Shown here one piece after another: positions 44,893 through 54,764 of a stretch of 64,000 nt of DNA (the first letter of the stretch is position 1; every line of letters begins with the position of its first letter). The notes beneath the pieces were generated by a model. The model ran no database searches. It was not told the DNA's origin and saw only the letters and a program-made list of their open reading frames with translations. The translations under genes were made by a program, and so were the position numbers. Origin of the DNA: Acridotheres tristis (lineage: Eukaryota > Chordata > Aves > Passeriformes > Sturnidae); the NCBI GenBank assembly GCA_037013685.1, contig CM072889.1, positions 9,309,976 to 9,373,975 of the forward strand. The letters run 5' to 3'.

Positions 44893-44897
44893 AATAG

Positions 44898-46632
44898 TCT
44901 CCTGTAAATTCAGCTTCACAAACACAACCTCTGTGGTATCAGAGAGTGGACAGGGGAAGGGACAGAATGGGGACAAAACTAAGTCTTCTTAAAGCCAACT
45001 ATTAAATATGTCTAACTTTAGGCTAGAAGTCACCTTTTCAAGGATTAAAGTTTGGATTCATAGTAGATCCTTAGAGACAGTTAAAATTAGGCTTCAAACT
45101 ATTTTGGCACTTTTATGTACACAAATCTGATTGCAATAGAAAATTTAATTGCTTAATACATATATACCCTGTGAAGACCACACATATGAAGGAGCATAAA
45201 AACTGCCCAGGTGAAATTGTAGTGTAGTTCTAAAGGCCAGATCTGAAAATGTTTATGAATAAGATATGGAAGTGAAAGGCACTGTTTAGTGCAGAAAATC
45301 TACAGGAATGGGGAGGACAGGAACTTATCTGTGTGATTTACATTAATGAAAGCACATGCTATTAAGTTGGCTGTGACATTTTTAATTACTATTAGATTAA
45401 TGAGACAACTTTCAGCTTGCTCACTGAGTCAGAGTTTGAAAGGACTGTGGTAGACTATTTGCAACTCGGGGCTCAGTCTTGGCTCAAACTCTGCTGACGT
45501 CCCAATGTCTGAGGAGGGCATGATCTCCTCCAACAAGGAAAGGCATTATTTCCAGCCCTCCCATTCCTAGCTCTCTGTCTCTGTAATGCAGAAATGCAGT
45601 ATGCAGCCCACCAGCACAGTGCCTGCTGTGGGCTCTGTTGCCTCATCAGTGCCTGGACTCTTGATAAGAGGGATGAGAAAAAAGACAGTGTCTGGGGCTC
45701 TGCAGGGCCTGGGAAGCTGAGCTCTCCTTGTTTCTGTGCATGAACATGGTATAACACAGAGGGGTGAGATGGTGCCATGTAATATTCACCACTCACATCG
45801 AAATCTAAACACCAAAATTGAAAAATCCTGCTTTTACTTCTGCCAAAGATAAATATGACATCATGACCAGTTACAGAGAATTGAAGAAGAAAGGATTTTA
45901 TATTCTCACTCTTTGTGACTTTTCCCATATGCTAACTCAGGTATTAGCTTATCCTGTGAACAAAGACAGGTTTTCCTTTCTTATGTATCAAGAGAAATCT
46001 TAACTACAAGAGGAGGAGATAAAACAGGGGCTTAAGTGCTTAAAGGATGGCAATAAGTTCCTGCAATGCATCGGGAATTAGGTGGCCTCTGTGGAAGCTG
46101 ATAAATTGCTCTCCATGTGTACAGTCAATGGAGACACATGGACACAGCTCTAAACATAGCCCTAAATTGATATGCATCTATCCAGCTGGAGGCAAATTGT
46201 AACATAAAGATAGTTTTCACTGGCTGGTAGGGTTGCCAAGTTACCTACCACATAGATTCTGTGAAATTGCTATCCTGGTGGTAGTAAGCAGACAGGAGTA
46301 CAAAGTACACAACAGCAAAGGCAAGCAGAGCATAGAGCCATGGAGCAGAGGAAACATAACAGGTTTTTTTTTTTTCCTGGATCATATAATCAGATCTGCG
46401 TTAGTTCATTGTTGAAACAGCATCACAGTGACTTTCTATGGTTATTTAATACAAAACCTAGGACAAAACAGAGTGTGCCGAGCCCACTAAAAGCAGCATT
46501 TGGAAAAATGAGTGTGGCACTGTACAGCCTTTGAAATTGTTTTTTCTAAAGTATCTCTCACTAATCGAATGAAACTTGTGAGGGAATGAAAAGAACCAAG
46601 CAGGATGTGAGAGGTGCTTCCTTTAAGAAGAA
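44898..46632. other. non-coding, no gene recognised
   Basis: No supported gene. A 151-codon frame (45473-45928, minus) has no recognisable domain and overlaps other short frames. A T-run lies near 46363-46375. Confidence 0.5.
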
Positions 46633-46638
46633 AGTGGA

Positions 46639-46981
46639 TATTGTATTGCACTAAGGAATTGTTTTATATTTACACTGAATGGTTTATCCCGTTCTTTGCC
46701 CCCAAGCTGTGGCGTGGTAGAGTCCTTCCTTTTGCCCCTCCCTGTTGGCGGTGTCCCATTGGTCGCAGGTCTGTTCCTCCCCTTTTCCTGAGTTTAAAAA
46801 TGCCCACCATTTTCTCTCTCTCTCTCTCTTTCTCCTCTTGCCATGTGCGTGACACAATAAACTGTGGATTATTTTTCCCATGGGAGAAAAGAGCCTCCTT
46901 TGATTTTTTGCCTTTGTCTATGCGGATTTCCCATCCTCCCTGGTCCGGAGCTAGCCAGAGGGGCCGGAGAGATTTACTTCA
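46639..46981 (+). repeat. ERV-D 5' LTR (343 bp)
   Basis: Pairs with 52649-52989. The start has decayed to TATTGTATT (TGTTGTATT in the 3' copy). It has a CCCATTGGTC box, a TATA-like GTTTAAAAATG, a CT-repeat, and the poly(A) signal ACAATAAACTG, then a U5 ending TTTACTTCA. Confidence 0.92.
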
Positions 46982-46983
46982 GC

Positions 46984-47001
46984 TGGTGCTCCAAACATAA
47001 G
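46984..47001 (+). promoter_or_regulatory. ERV-D primer-binding site, degraded
   Basis: TGGTGCTCCAAACATAAG lies two bases after the 5' LTR. The TGG and AAACA core fit a decayed tRNA-Lys3 site, but the match is weak. Confidence 0.5.
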
Positions 47002-47685
47002 GCTTTCCATAAAGTTAGAGGCCCACGGGAACAGCTGGATTCCACTCGTGAATTATAAGCCTTTAGATTGTACATCTACTCTGACGGCAAGAGCTGCCTT
47101 TTTACGCAGCAGTTGTCAACAGAGGCGGACTGGCATCCTGCCTGAGCCTGAGCCTGATCGGTTTCCAGATGGGGACTTTCTTTGCAATGACTCTGCAGCA
47201 CTGAGGTCCCCAGAAAGCGGTGAGTATCCCTTGCAAGTAGTAGCGGGGACCCCAAAACAGCCCCCAGTCGTGGCAGGGGTGGGTTCCTGCCAGGGGGACA
47301 AAAGTGGCGTGGGGCTGGAGTGGCACGAGTTTGGGGTGGCGTGCGGGGACAGAGTTAGCTGGCGGCAATGAGCGTGGTGTGCTCTTGGAGCACAGCATAG
47401 GGGGTGGGGCGCCTGCCTCCCATCTCCTGTGCAGGGAGGGATTGGTGTCCCTCCCGGTCCCAGTGGAGGGAGGGATAGACCCTTTCCCAATCCCAGAGCA
47501 GTGGTGGGGGTGAAGCCACCTCTCCATTCCCACGGTGGGGGGGGGGCGGGGAGGGTAGGCTTCTTTCTGGTCCCCACAGTGGTGGGGGCAGGGGGAGAGA
47601 GCCCGGGGGGAGATATCCTGGGGATCAAAGCCAAGTAGAGGAAGCCATACCATCAGTTGCCCCTGTCATATATACCGGTAGGAGA
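47002..47685 (+). other. ERV-D GC-rich leader
   Basis: This leader between primer site and capsid has no clear matrix domain. From about 47240 to 47600 it is GC-rich, with G-runs (GGTGGGGG at about 47534, then GGCGGGGAGGG) that could form a quadruplex. Open frames on both strands here are products of the biased composition. Confidence 0.5.
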
Positions 47686-48540
47686 AATGGAATTAGAAGC
47701 TATCAGCCTTTCTCCTACCAAAAGGAAATTTGTAAGACCCAAAGGGAGTTTGGCCGAGGTAGCGGGATCTTTAAGGGAATGTTGAAAGCTACCCTAACAT
47801 CCCATGAATTAACTGACCTCCGAGATCACAGTGTCTCCTAACCCTCTCAGAGTTTGACCTGTGGGAAAACACTTGGAAGAGATCTCTGAAGGGACTCCTG
47901 GGGGAGCTTAAGCACCCAGGGTGCAACAGATGCTGATGGGAATAACATCACCTACGAACATCTATGAAGGGGAGTGGGCTAACCCTGAGGATCAAGCTCA
48001 GGTGTTATTAAAATCCATTCTAGATAAATCTGTGAGGTGGTAGAAAAGGTTTTAAACCAGATACCTACCATAGAGACTATGGATAGTTATGTTAATATTG
48101 AACAGTTTGCCTTTGAGCCTATTTTTGCATTTTGTGGATTGCCTTTGTGCACAAGTGGAAAGACAAGTGGAAGACCCAATGGCACAGGCAGAACTTATTA
48201 AGGAGATAGCTCACAGAAATGCCAATGAAGCCTGCCTCAGAGTTATCCTAGATCTGCCTATCAATCCTCTGCCTACACTAGCACAGATGATCAAAGCATT
48301 TGTCAAGAAAGCAGAGCTCTTCAGTGCACCAGAGAAAAGATTTGGACTGGCAAACCCAAAAACTGCAGCAGCCGTAACACCAGAAGTAAAGAGGCAACAG
48401 ACGACACCAGAGCAGCTTCCATATGTCATCTGCTTCTAGTGTAGGAAGCCAGGACACTTTGCCAGAGACTGTCCTCAAAGCCAAGAGCAGAGGAAGAAAC
48501 ACCAAAAAGAGGGAACAACCAACAAACAAAAAAACTAAGA
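47686..48540 (+). pseudogene. ERV-D gag: capsid and zinc knuckle remnant
   Basis: LLTLSEFDLWENTWKRSL (about 47835-47890) aligns with the ERV-A capsid start. The C-terminal capsid frame (48089-48439) contains AELIKEIAHRNANEACL and LPTLAQMIKAFVKK, typical of the alpha/beta-like major homology region and following helix. The zinc knuckle follows at 48429-48470 as CF-stop-CRKPGHFARDC: a TAG replaces the residue between the first two cysteines. A frameshift and stops separate the parts. Confidence 0.85.
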
Positions 48541-48714
48541 CCAGAGCGCGGACCCGCCCTGCACCATGATATAAATACAGTGAGCTCCACAGTAGGGAAA
48601 GCCTCTCCCTTAACAAAAAAGGGGGAGCAAGGGAAGCAGGGTACAGGACAGCTGGAAAATAAAAATGAAAACTGTAGTAATGAAGTTTGGTAGCCTCACG
48701 GGCATTTCAGGCTC

Positions 48715-49229
48715 ATGACTACCAAAGCTTTCCTTTTCAGGTCTACTGGTTGGACAATCATTGCAGTGGACCTGCTGGACAACTCACAGGAAGTGACGAT
48801 AAACTATATGGGACTGGACAGTGAGTATTTTCTTATCGGGGACACTGCACACACACCCCTGGAGATTGAGGTGGCTCCCATGGCCATCAAGGGAGACATA
48901 ACTCATGTCATTCTCCTGGTGTGCTGCCCTCAGCCATCGTTCTATTTGGCCAAGGGATAAATCCTTGCCCAGGCCATTCCTGTTCCAGTGGAGGTCCCAG
49001 TAGATGACAAAGCACCTGACGTCTACTGGGCAAAGTGGTTGGCGAGGATAAACCCTCTATGGCATGCAGCCTAACCCACAGGTTAGACCATCTCCACGTG
49101 GAAGGGTTGCTTGACATAGGGGCAGATGTGACGATCGTACTTGAAAGGATGTGGCTGTCACACTGGGAGTTGCCACCTGTGGCTGGCAAAATCCAAGGTG
49201 TAGGAGGGATCAAATTGGCAAAGATTTAA
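48715..49229 (+). pseudogene. ERV-D pro region (possible dUTPase trace, protease)
   Basis: The protease core is at 49035-49229: VEGLLDIGADVTIVL, where the active-site triad reads D-I-G (Thr to Ile) at about 49113, and a WELPPVAGKIQGVGG segment follows. Upstream, RSTGWTIIAVDL (48730-48780) could be a dUTPase trace, which I hold only weakly. The two parts are in different frames. Confidence 0.7.
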
Positions 49230-49239
49230 AAAGGCATCA

Positions 49240-50750
49240 TGCAAATCGAAGGGCTGGACAGAAGATTGGCCAGTGTCTGTCCCTTTGTCACTGACTTACA
49301 AGTGCCCCCTGTGGGGGAGAGACACCATGTCCCAGTGGTGGGTGAAAATTAGTTATCCCTAAGACTCCCCAGGATTTTTAGAGATGGCCACTGTGGAGCG
49401 CCCTACCCACAAGTTAACATGGCTAGATGACACTCCAAGATGGGTAGGACAGTGGCCATTAAGTAAGGAAAAGCTTAAGGCACTTGAGGAGCTTGTGGAG
49501 GAGCAGTTGGCCAGAGGCCACACAGAAGAGACAACCAGCCCTTGGTCTTTGTGATTAAGAAGCCAGGGAAGGGTAAGTGGTGGCTCCTCCATGACCTCCG
49601 GGAAATAAACAAAGTAATTGAGGACATGGGGTCCTTCCAACCTGGGATGCCTTCCCCAAAACTGGCAATTGGCTGTTCTGGACATCCAGGACTGTTTCTT
49701 CCAAATTCTCCTACACCCAGAAGATGCCCATGGTTTGCCTTCTTGGTTCCTACCATCAACCGAGGAGCCCCAATGAAGTGCTACCACTGGAAAGTATTGC
49801 CACAAGGCATGAAATGTAGGTCTACCATCTGCCAGTGGTACGTGCCCTCATTGCTGTCCCCAGTGCATGCCCAAAAAAGGGAGGCCATCATCCTCCACTA
49901 CATGGATGATGTGCTTGTGTGCGCCCCTGATGACTCTATACTCCAACACACACTTGACCTAGTGGTTAAAGTTTTAACCTCTGCTGGATTCCAGCTGCAG
50001 GAAGATAAAGTCCAAAGGATGCCACCTTGGAAGTACCTGGGCTTGGAGATCACTGTGCGGATCATTGTTCCACAGAAATTGGAAATCATTAGTGATCCCA
50101 AAACCCTAGCAGATCTCCATTCCCTGTGTGGGTCTTTGAACTGGGTTAGGCCCTGGTAAGGCTTCACCAATGAGGATCTAGGCCCCCTCCTCAATTTATT
50201 GAAGGGGAAAAGAGAGCTGATGTCTCCCAGGGAACTGATCCCAGAGGCAAAAGCTGCAATGCAAAAGGCACAAATGGCTTTGACTGAGAGACAGGCTCAT
50301 CATTATCAGCCAGAGCTGCCTTTCAAATTCATTGTCCTGGAAAAGCTGCCACACTTGCATGGTTTAATATTCCAATGGGTCAAAGGGCAGAAAGATCCAC
50401 TGTTAATTATAGAGTGGGTTTTTTCCCCCATCAACAATCCAAGGCCATCACCAAGCCACAAGAGCTGATGGCTCAGCTGATCAGGAAAGCCAGGGTAAGA
50501 CTGCATGAGCTGGCTGGTTGTGACTTTGTGTGTATTCACCTCCCAGTCAAACTTCCTGAGGAGGGAAAGAACTCTCTTGAGAGGTTGACCAAAGAGATGT
50601 TTGAGCACCTGCTCCAGAGCAATGCCAACCTCCAGTTATCTCTGGACAGCTACAGTGGACAAGTATCAGCCCATGCCCCATCACACAAACTATTTAATGA
50701 GGAATTCCATCTCATTCCTCGTGAGCAAAGGAGGCATCCGGGGCATCCCA
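49240..50750 (+). pseudogene. ERV-D reverse transcriptase remnant
   Basis: Fingers with KWWLLHDLREINKVIE (49542 on) lead to a +1/-1 shifted stretch in which AVLDIQDCFFQ (about 49665-49700) carries the first catalytic Asp in another frame. YHWKVLPQGM and Y-M-D-D (49899-49910) follow. The frame stops after GSLNWVRPW at 50157-50159. The thumb and connection domains continue to about 50750 in two frames (for example AAMQKAQMALTERQAHH, 50199-50468). At least two frameshifts and one stop disable it. Confidence 0.9.
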
Positions 50751-50757
50751 CAAGTCG

Positions 50758-51102
50758 GTGATGACTTGGAGAAATCCCCAGACTCAGCATTGGGAAGCCG
50801 ATGTTGAGTTTGTGGAGGGGTTGCCCCAGGTTGCCAAACTTGTCACAGTCATGAGAGCCTTTGAGAAGTTCTCGGAGCCAATTAATTTGGTAACCGTCTC
50901 AGCCTATGTGGCTGGGGTCGTGTCCAGGGCAGAGCAGGCAGTTCTCAAAGACATTGAGAATGAGCATCTCTTCAGGTTGCTCTCAAAACTAATTTATTTA
51001 GTTTCACATCGAGAGCATCCATTTTATGTGATGCACGTGAGGTCACATTCTGATTTGCCAGGTGAAATCACAGAAGGGAATAGTAAAGTGGACTCCAGCT
51101 GA
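50758..51102 (+). pseudogene. ERV-D RNase H fragment
   Basis: EFVEGLPQVAKLVTVMRAF and INLVTVSAYVAGVV align with ERV-A RNase H (EIVEGSSQIVKL, FNLVTDSTYV). The Asp of the DSxY motif is Val here. It ends before integrase at a stop. Confidence 0.85.
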
Positions 51103-51109
51103 AAAGGCA

Positions 51110-51915
51110 CGCCTCCCAGACATCTTCTAACAGGCAAAGCTGAGTCACCAGCAGTACCAACAGAATGTGCCAGGTCTGATTCATCAGTTTCAACTAACAT
51201 GGAGTCAGGCCTGGGCCATTATGGCTACCTGTCCCAGTTGCCAGCTTCAGGCCATGCCATCACTAGGTGTTGGGGTTAACTCCCGAGGCCTTGGCAGCTG
51301 TGAAGTGTGGCAGACAGACATTACACACATTCCCAGTTTTGGTTGCCTCAAATATGTACATACAAGCATTGACACATATTCAGGTGCAGTTTATGCCTCT
51401 GCCCACACAGGAGAAAGGGCTGTGCATGCCAAACAACAGCTAGTGCAAGCCTTTTCAGTGCTGAGGATCCCTAGGGAAATCAAGACTGGTAATGGCCCAG
51501 CATACACATCCAGGGAATTCCTAGAGTTTGTCCAGCAGTGGGGAGTGGAACATAAAACTGGCATCCTCCACTCCCCCACAGGCCAAGGTGTGGTTGAGCA
51601 TGTCCACCAGACACTCAAGCAAGTCCTGGCTAGACAGAGCAGTTCAACAGTGTGGATGTCACCATAACAAAAGCTCTGCAAAGCCATGTTTATACTATTA
51701 ATTTTCTACATTGTTTATTTGAAAATATGAGTCCTCTGGTCGTACGTCACTTTAACAGCAGTGATCAGTTTAAGTTGTCCCAGCATCCACCTGTCCTAAT
51801 TAGGGACCCAGAAACTTGGGAACCCAAGGGCCCTTATGAACTTGTTACCTGGGGCGTGGCTATCTCTGCGTATCCACCCCCTCAGGCCCATGTTGGATAC
51901 CCCAAAAGTGGGTAA
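51110..51915 (+). pseudogene. ERV-D integrase remnant
   Basis: In the 51167-51667 frame the zinc-binding C22/C25 are present (CPSC), then D51 (TDITH), and KTGNGPAY in which Gly108 (codon GGT at 51488) stands for the second catalytic Asp, then E144 (GVVEHVHQTL), at normal spacing. The N-terminal His pair lies upstream in a broken frame. The C-terminal domain continues in a second frame at 51652-51915 (NFLHCLFENMSPLVVRHF, PETWEPKGPYELVTWG). With one core acid lost it would be inactive. Confidence 0.9.
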
Positions 51916-52116
51916 AACCTCTCATCCCCAAAAATCTAGCTCTAGCAGAAAGGGGATGAGAAGCAAGTAGCAGTTGCTTCAAAAAGAAGATGCCGCTGAA
52001 AAGAGGAGAGAAAACCTTCCTAAGATCTGGCTACATTCTGGCAGAAACAATGATTTTTAATGTGCTTTAAAATGTTTTCCTTTCTAGAAAAAACCTACTT
52101 TGCACCCAACCTCACG

Positions 52117-52602
52117 ATGAGCCCTACCCAAATTTTCATCCTGTTTGCACTGAGTAGTCTGACAGCTGCATGGATCGTCCCTCAGCCACGCCAAAACATC
52201 TGGGTGACCCTGGCACAGACACTCCAATGCCAGGAATTTGAAGGACTTTGTTGCATGAACCTGACCTCAAAAGCCCCCAACATCCATGCAGTCCTCCGAG
52301 TCATGAAAAGCTTGATCAGACAAGTGAAGCAAGAATCTGAGGCTGGGTTCAGTGCACTTTTCAAAGGCTGGGGACTCATAGGGTGGTGGACTTCAATACT
52401 TAAAACAATTTTGTCGGTTTTTGTTGTTCTTTTCATTATAGTGTTGGCATTTGGAATTCTATGTTGCTTAATTTTCAAAGCAATTAATGGTCTAATTTCT
52501 ATTGCCTCAGAAGTCAGTCACCTGGAGTTGACAAACCAAAAGCAGTCTAACTTGCCCGCAAATCATAAGTGGTGGGCAAGTCCATACTCTGAATCAGAAT
52601 AA
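52117..52602 (+). CDS. ERV-D shortened env, 161-codon intact frame
   Basis: A strong splice acceptor (GTTTTCCTTTCTAG, ending 52087) lies before ATG 52117; an upstream in-frame ATG (52060) would be removed by splicing. The frame encodes a signal peptide (IFILFALSSLTAAW), the first 15 or so residues of the surface subunit (QPRQNIWVTLAQTLQ) fused directly to the TM CX6CC motif (CQEFEGLCC), an NLT glycosylation site, a helical stretch, one membrane anchor (about 20-25 residues, LKTILSVFVVLFIIVLAFG on) and a 35-residue tail ending SESE. The receptor-binding part, cleavage site and fusion peptide are missing. It is uninterrupted while gag-pol is wrecked. It may be a chance survivor or a retained mini-glycoprotein. 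Confidence 0.78.
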   Translation: MSPTQIFILFALSSLTAAWIVPQPRQNIWVTLAQTLQCQEFEGLCCMNLTSKAPNIHAVLRVMKSLIRQVKQESEAGFSALFKGWGLIGWWTSILKTILSVFVVLFIIVLAFGILCCLIFKAINGLISIASEVSHLELTNQKQSNLPANHKWWASPYSESE

Positions 52603-52634
52603 ACCCCGATGCCTTTCTTGTAACTTTATTTCAC

Positions 52635-52648
52635 AAAAAAGGGGGAGA
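52635..52648 (+). promoter_or_regulatory. ERV-D polypurine tract
   Basis: AAAAAAGGGGGAGA ends at the first base of the 3' LTR. Confidence 0.85.
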
Positions 52649-52989
52649 TGTTGTATTGCACTAAGGAATTGTTTTATATTTGCAATGAATGGTTTATTCC
52701 ATTCTCCCCCCCCCAAGCTGTGGCGTGGTAGAGTCCTTCCTTTTGTCCCTTCCTCGTCGGTGGCATCCCATTGGTAAGTGGGTCTGTTCTCCCCTCCCCT
52801 TTCCCCGAGTTTAAAAGTGCCTGCCATCTTCTCTCTCTTTTTCTCCTCTCGCCATGTGCGTGACACAAGAAACTGTGGATTGTTTTTCCCACAGGAGAAA
52901 AGGTCCTCCCGCCTTTGTCTATGAGGATTTCCCATCCTCTCTGGTGCAAAGCTAGACAGAGGGACCGGAAAGAAAAGGGATTTACCTCA
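52649..52989 (+). repeat. ERV-D 3' LTR (341 bp)
   Basis: Starts TGTTGTATTGC and ends TTTACCTCA, followed by the target repeat agtgga. It keeps CCCATTGGT and GTTTAAAAGTG, but the poly(A) signal position reads ACAAGAAACTG. Confidence 0.92.
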
Positions 52990-52995
52990 AGTGGA

Positions 52996-53606
52996 TGTCT
53001 ATGTTATTGTTTTCTATGACTATAAAAATCAAAGTAATTGTAAAAGGTATTTTTCTATACCTTAAATTCAAGTAGTTAACATATTAAGCCCTTCCACACC
53101 CTGACCTCTTTCTAAGTTACCATCAGGAGCATCTTCCTCCTTTATCTTTTATCTACTGGCTGTTACATGTTGGTATGTTTATGGATTTTTCTTTTGTAGG
53201 GATGATGCTTTGCTTTATTCCCAGTGAGAGATTTGAGGCTGCATATACAGAGATGCATGAAAAGGTGCCAGTAGCTTTCGCGACAGTTTCTCTGGGTGCA
53301 GATAAGCATTAAGTCAATATGCCTGGTGGTTTTCTGCTTTCTCAGAGCATTGCAGAATCCTCCTGAGAGGTTTGCAGGGAGGTGCTGGGATGGGGAAAGG
53401 TGCATCTGCAGTGCTGAGCAGCCAGGAGGTCAGATTGCATCTTTCTCTAGTGATGACTTCTACTGCGAAGGTGCAGAGTCTGGAGTCACCAAGTTTTAAA
53501 CCTGCCTTGAGAAGGAGGCATAGCTGTAATGCTGAGGCTGCTGGACACTTCAGCTGTCATCTGTTTTGTAGGAACAAGTAATCAGGCCATTGAAATCTTT
53601 GCTCAG
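52996..53606. other. non-coding, no gene recognised
   Basis: Unique sequence between ERV-D and the next LTR. Nothing supported in it. Confidence 0.5.
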
Positions 53607-54177
53607 TGTGTTGGTTTGAAAGTAAAACCAGTGCAAGACTCCAAGTCAGTAATACAATTTAATAGGAGAAAAGAGAAAAAATAAAATACATGCAATAATA
53701 TAAAAGAAAAACCACCGACAAAGTCAGAAATACAACCTGACACCCAGTCAGGTTGTTGGCAGCAGTCCGTATAAATGGTGGCTGCAGTCCTCCTGGATGA
53801 CAGATGGGGTTCAGTTGAAGCAGTGCTCCTGTAGAAGGTGCAGTTTTCCTCCGAAGATCCAGCGATGATGTGGAAAAGGTCTGACTTTCCTCTGGGATCC
53901 AGTGGAAAGGGCTGCCTTTGCGTCCCAAACCCCAGTTTTTTATCTAGGTAGAAAAGGCTTGGCTCCTGTCCCTGGCTGGGGCATCTCCCAATGGGATGAT
54001 GTAATCTTATCAGTCACACAATAGGACTTAATGGCCCATTAACAGAATATATCTCCTGGAGGAAGGATGGGTTGTGAAAAGATAACGATGATCATCCCCC
54101 TGATTTTATCAGATGGCACATCAGCAGAGGATATCTCCCACAGAGATAAGGATCACCAGCCCTCCCACATTTCAACA
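53607..54177 (-). repeat. solo LTR, same family as 22723-23194
   Basis: Plus-strand ends are TGTGTTGGTTTGAAAG and CATTTCAACA. Read on the minus strand it has a TATA-like AGATAAAAAAC and an ATTAAATTG poly(A)-type signal before the CTTTCAAACC end. It aligns with 22723-23194 over most of its length, with an extra 100 bp near the start. Orientation is opposite to that copy. No target repeat is clear. Confidence 0.8.
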
Positions 54178-54502
54178 GATGGTGATAGAATACACATTTT
54201 TGCATTGTACCCCAGGACACCCAGTCTCTATGTGTCTGTGCTGGGAGATGGAGCTGTCAGGTGGGCAGGTGGCCATGTCCCCTGTGAGCCACACAGACCC
54301 TGAGATTTGCCTGCCCAGAGAGAACTGTGCAGAGCTCAGATGCAGTTGACTTTATTGTAAGAATTAAAATCCAGTTTAGTGATCTTGTGGTCACTCTTTG
54401 TCTTCAGATGGAAGATGTTATATTCCAAATATGAGCAGAGTGATGCTTAAAGCCTGCCTCATATGACTAAGATGCAAACCTCTTCAACGGAGAGGTAACC
54501 CA
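54178..54502. other. non-coding, no gene recognised
   Basis: Short unique interval with no supported feature. Confidence 0.5.
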
Positions 54503-54503
54503 A

Positions 54504-54539
<36 letters not shown>

Positions 54540-54723
54540 TAAAAAATATGTGAAATATATAACATATAACATATATGTTATATTTTATATATTATATTTT
54601 ATATGTGTGTATATATATATACATATATATATACACATATAAAATATAATATATAAAATATAACATACAACATATATTATATGATATGTTTTATATGTTA
54701 TATTTTATATATTATATTTTATA

Positions 54724-54754
<31 letters not shown>

Positions 54755-54764
54755 GTATTTGTCT
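54503..54764. repeat. AT-rich compound microsatellite with long inverted repeats
   Basis: An ATAC repeat (54503-54530) passes into TA runs. Then blocks such as ttatattttatatattatat and their reverse complements alternate twice, around a centre near 54613-54630 and again near 54690, ending in a GT/TA run (54725-54752). The strand can fold on itself over about 100 bp. Confidence 0.9.

Larger units (their letters stand above)
38040..44897 (-). mobile_element. ERV-L: intact, very young class III-type endogenous retrovirus
   Basis: The element proper is 38045-44892, flanked by the exact 5-bp repeat aatag at 38040-38044 and 44893-44897. Minus-strand order: 5' LTR (44187-44892), primer site, gag, amber codon, protease-RT-RNase H-integrase, polypurine tract, 3' LTR (38045-38748). 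There is no env and no dUTPase. Class III (ERV-L-like) is inferred from the 5-bp duplication, gag without zinc knuckles, YIDD polymerase motif and lack of env. The two LTRs appear identical except for one microsatellite. No frame-breaking mutation is visible in either gene, so this insertion is recent and may be expressed. Confidence 0.95.
46633..52995 (+). mobile_element. ERV-D: full-length class II provirus, gag-pol broken, env shortened
   Basis: The provirus is 46639-52989, flanked by the 6-bp repeat agtgga (46633-46638 and 52990-52995). Order: 5' LTR, primer site, GC-rich leader, gag capsid and zinc knuckle, protease region, RT with YMDD, RNase H, integrase, shortened env, polypurine tract, 3' LTR. 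The two LTRs differ at roughly one base in eight by eye, so it is of intermediate to old age. Its Env motif is CX6CC, unlike ERV-B and ERV-C. Confidence 0.94.

Noticed and set aside
47102..47653. 172-183-codon proline-rich frames on the minus strand
   Set aside because: Antisense shadow of the G-rich ERV-D leader; proline richness follows from the base bias.
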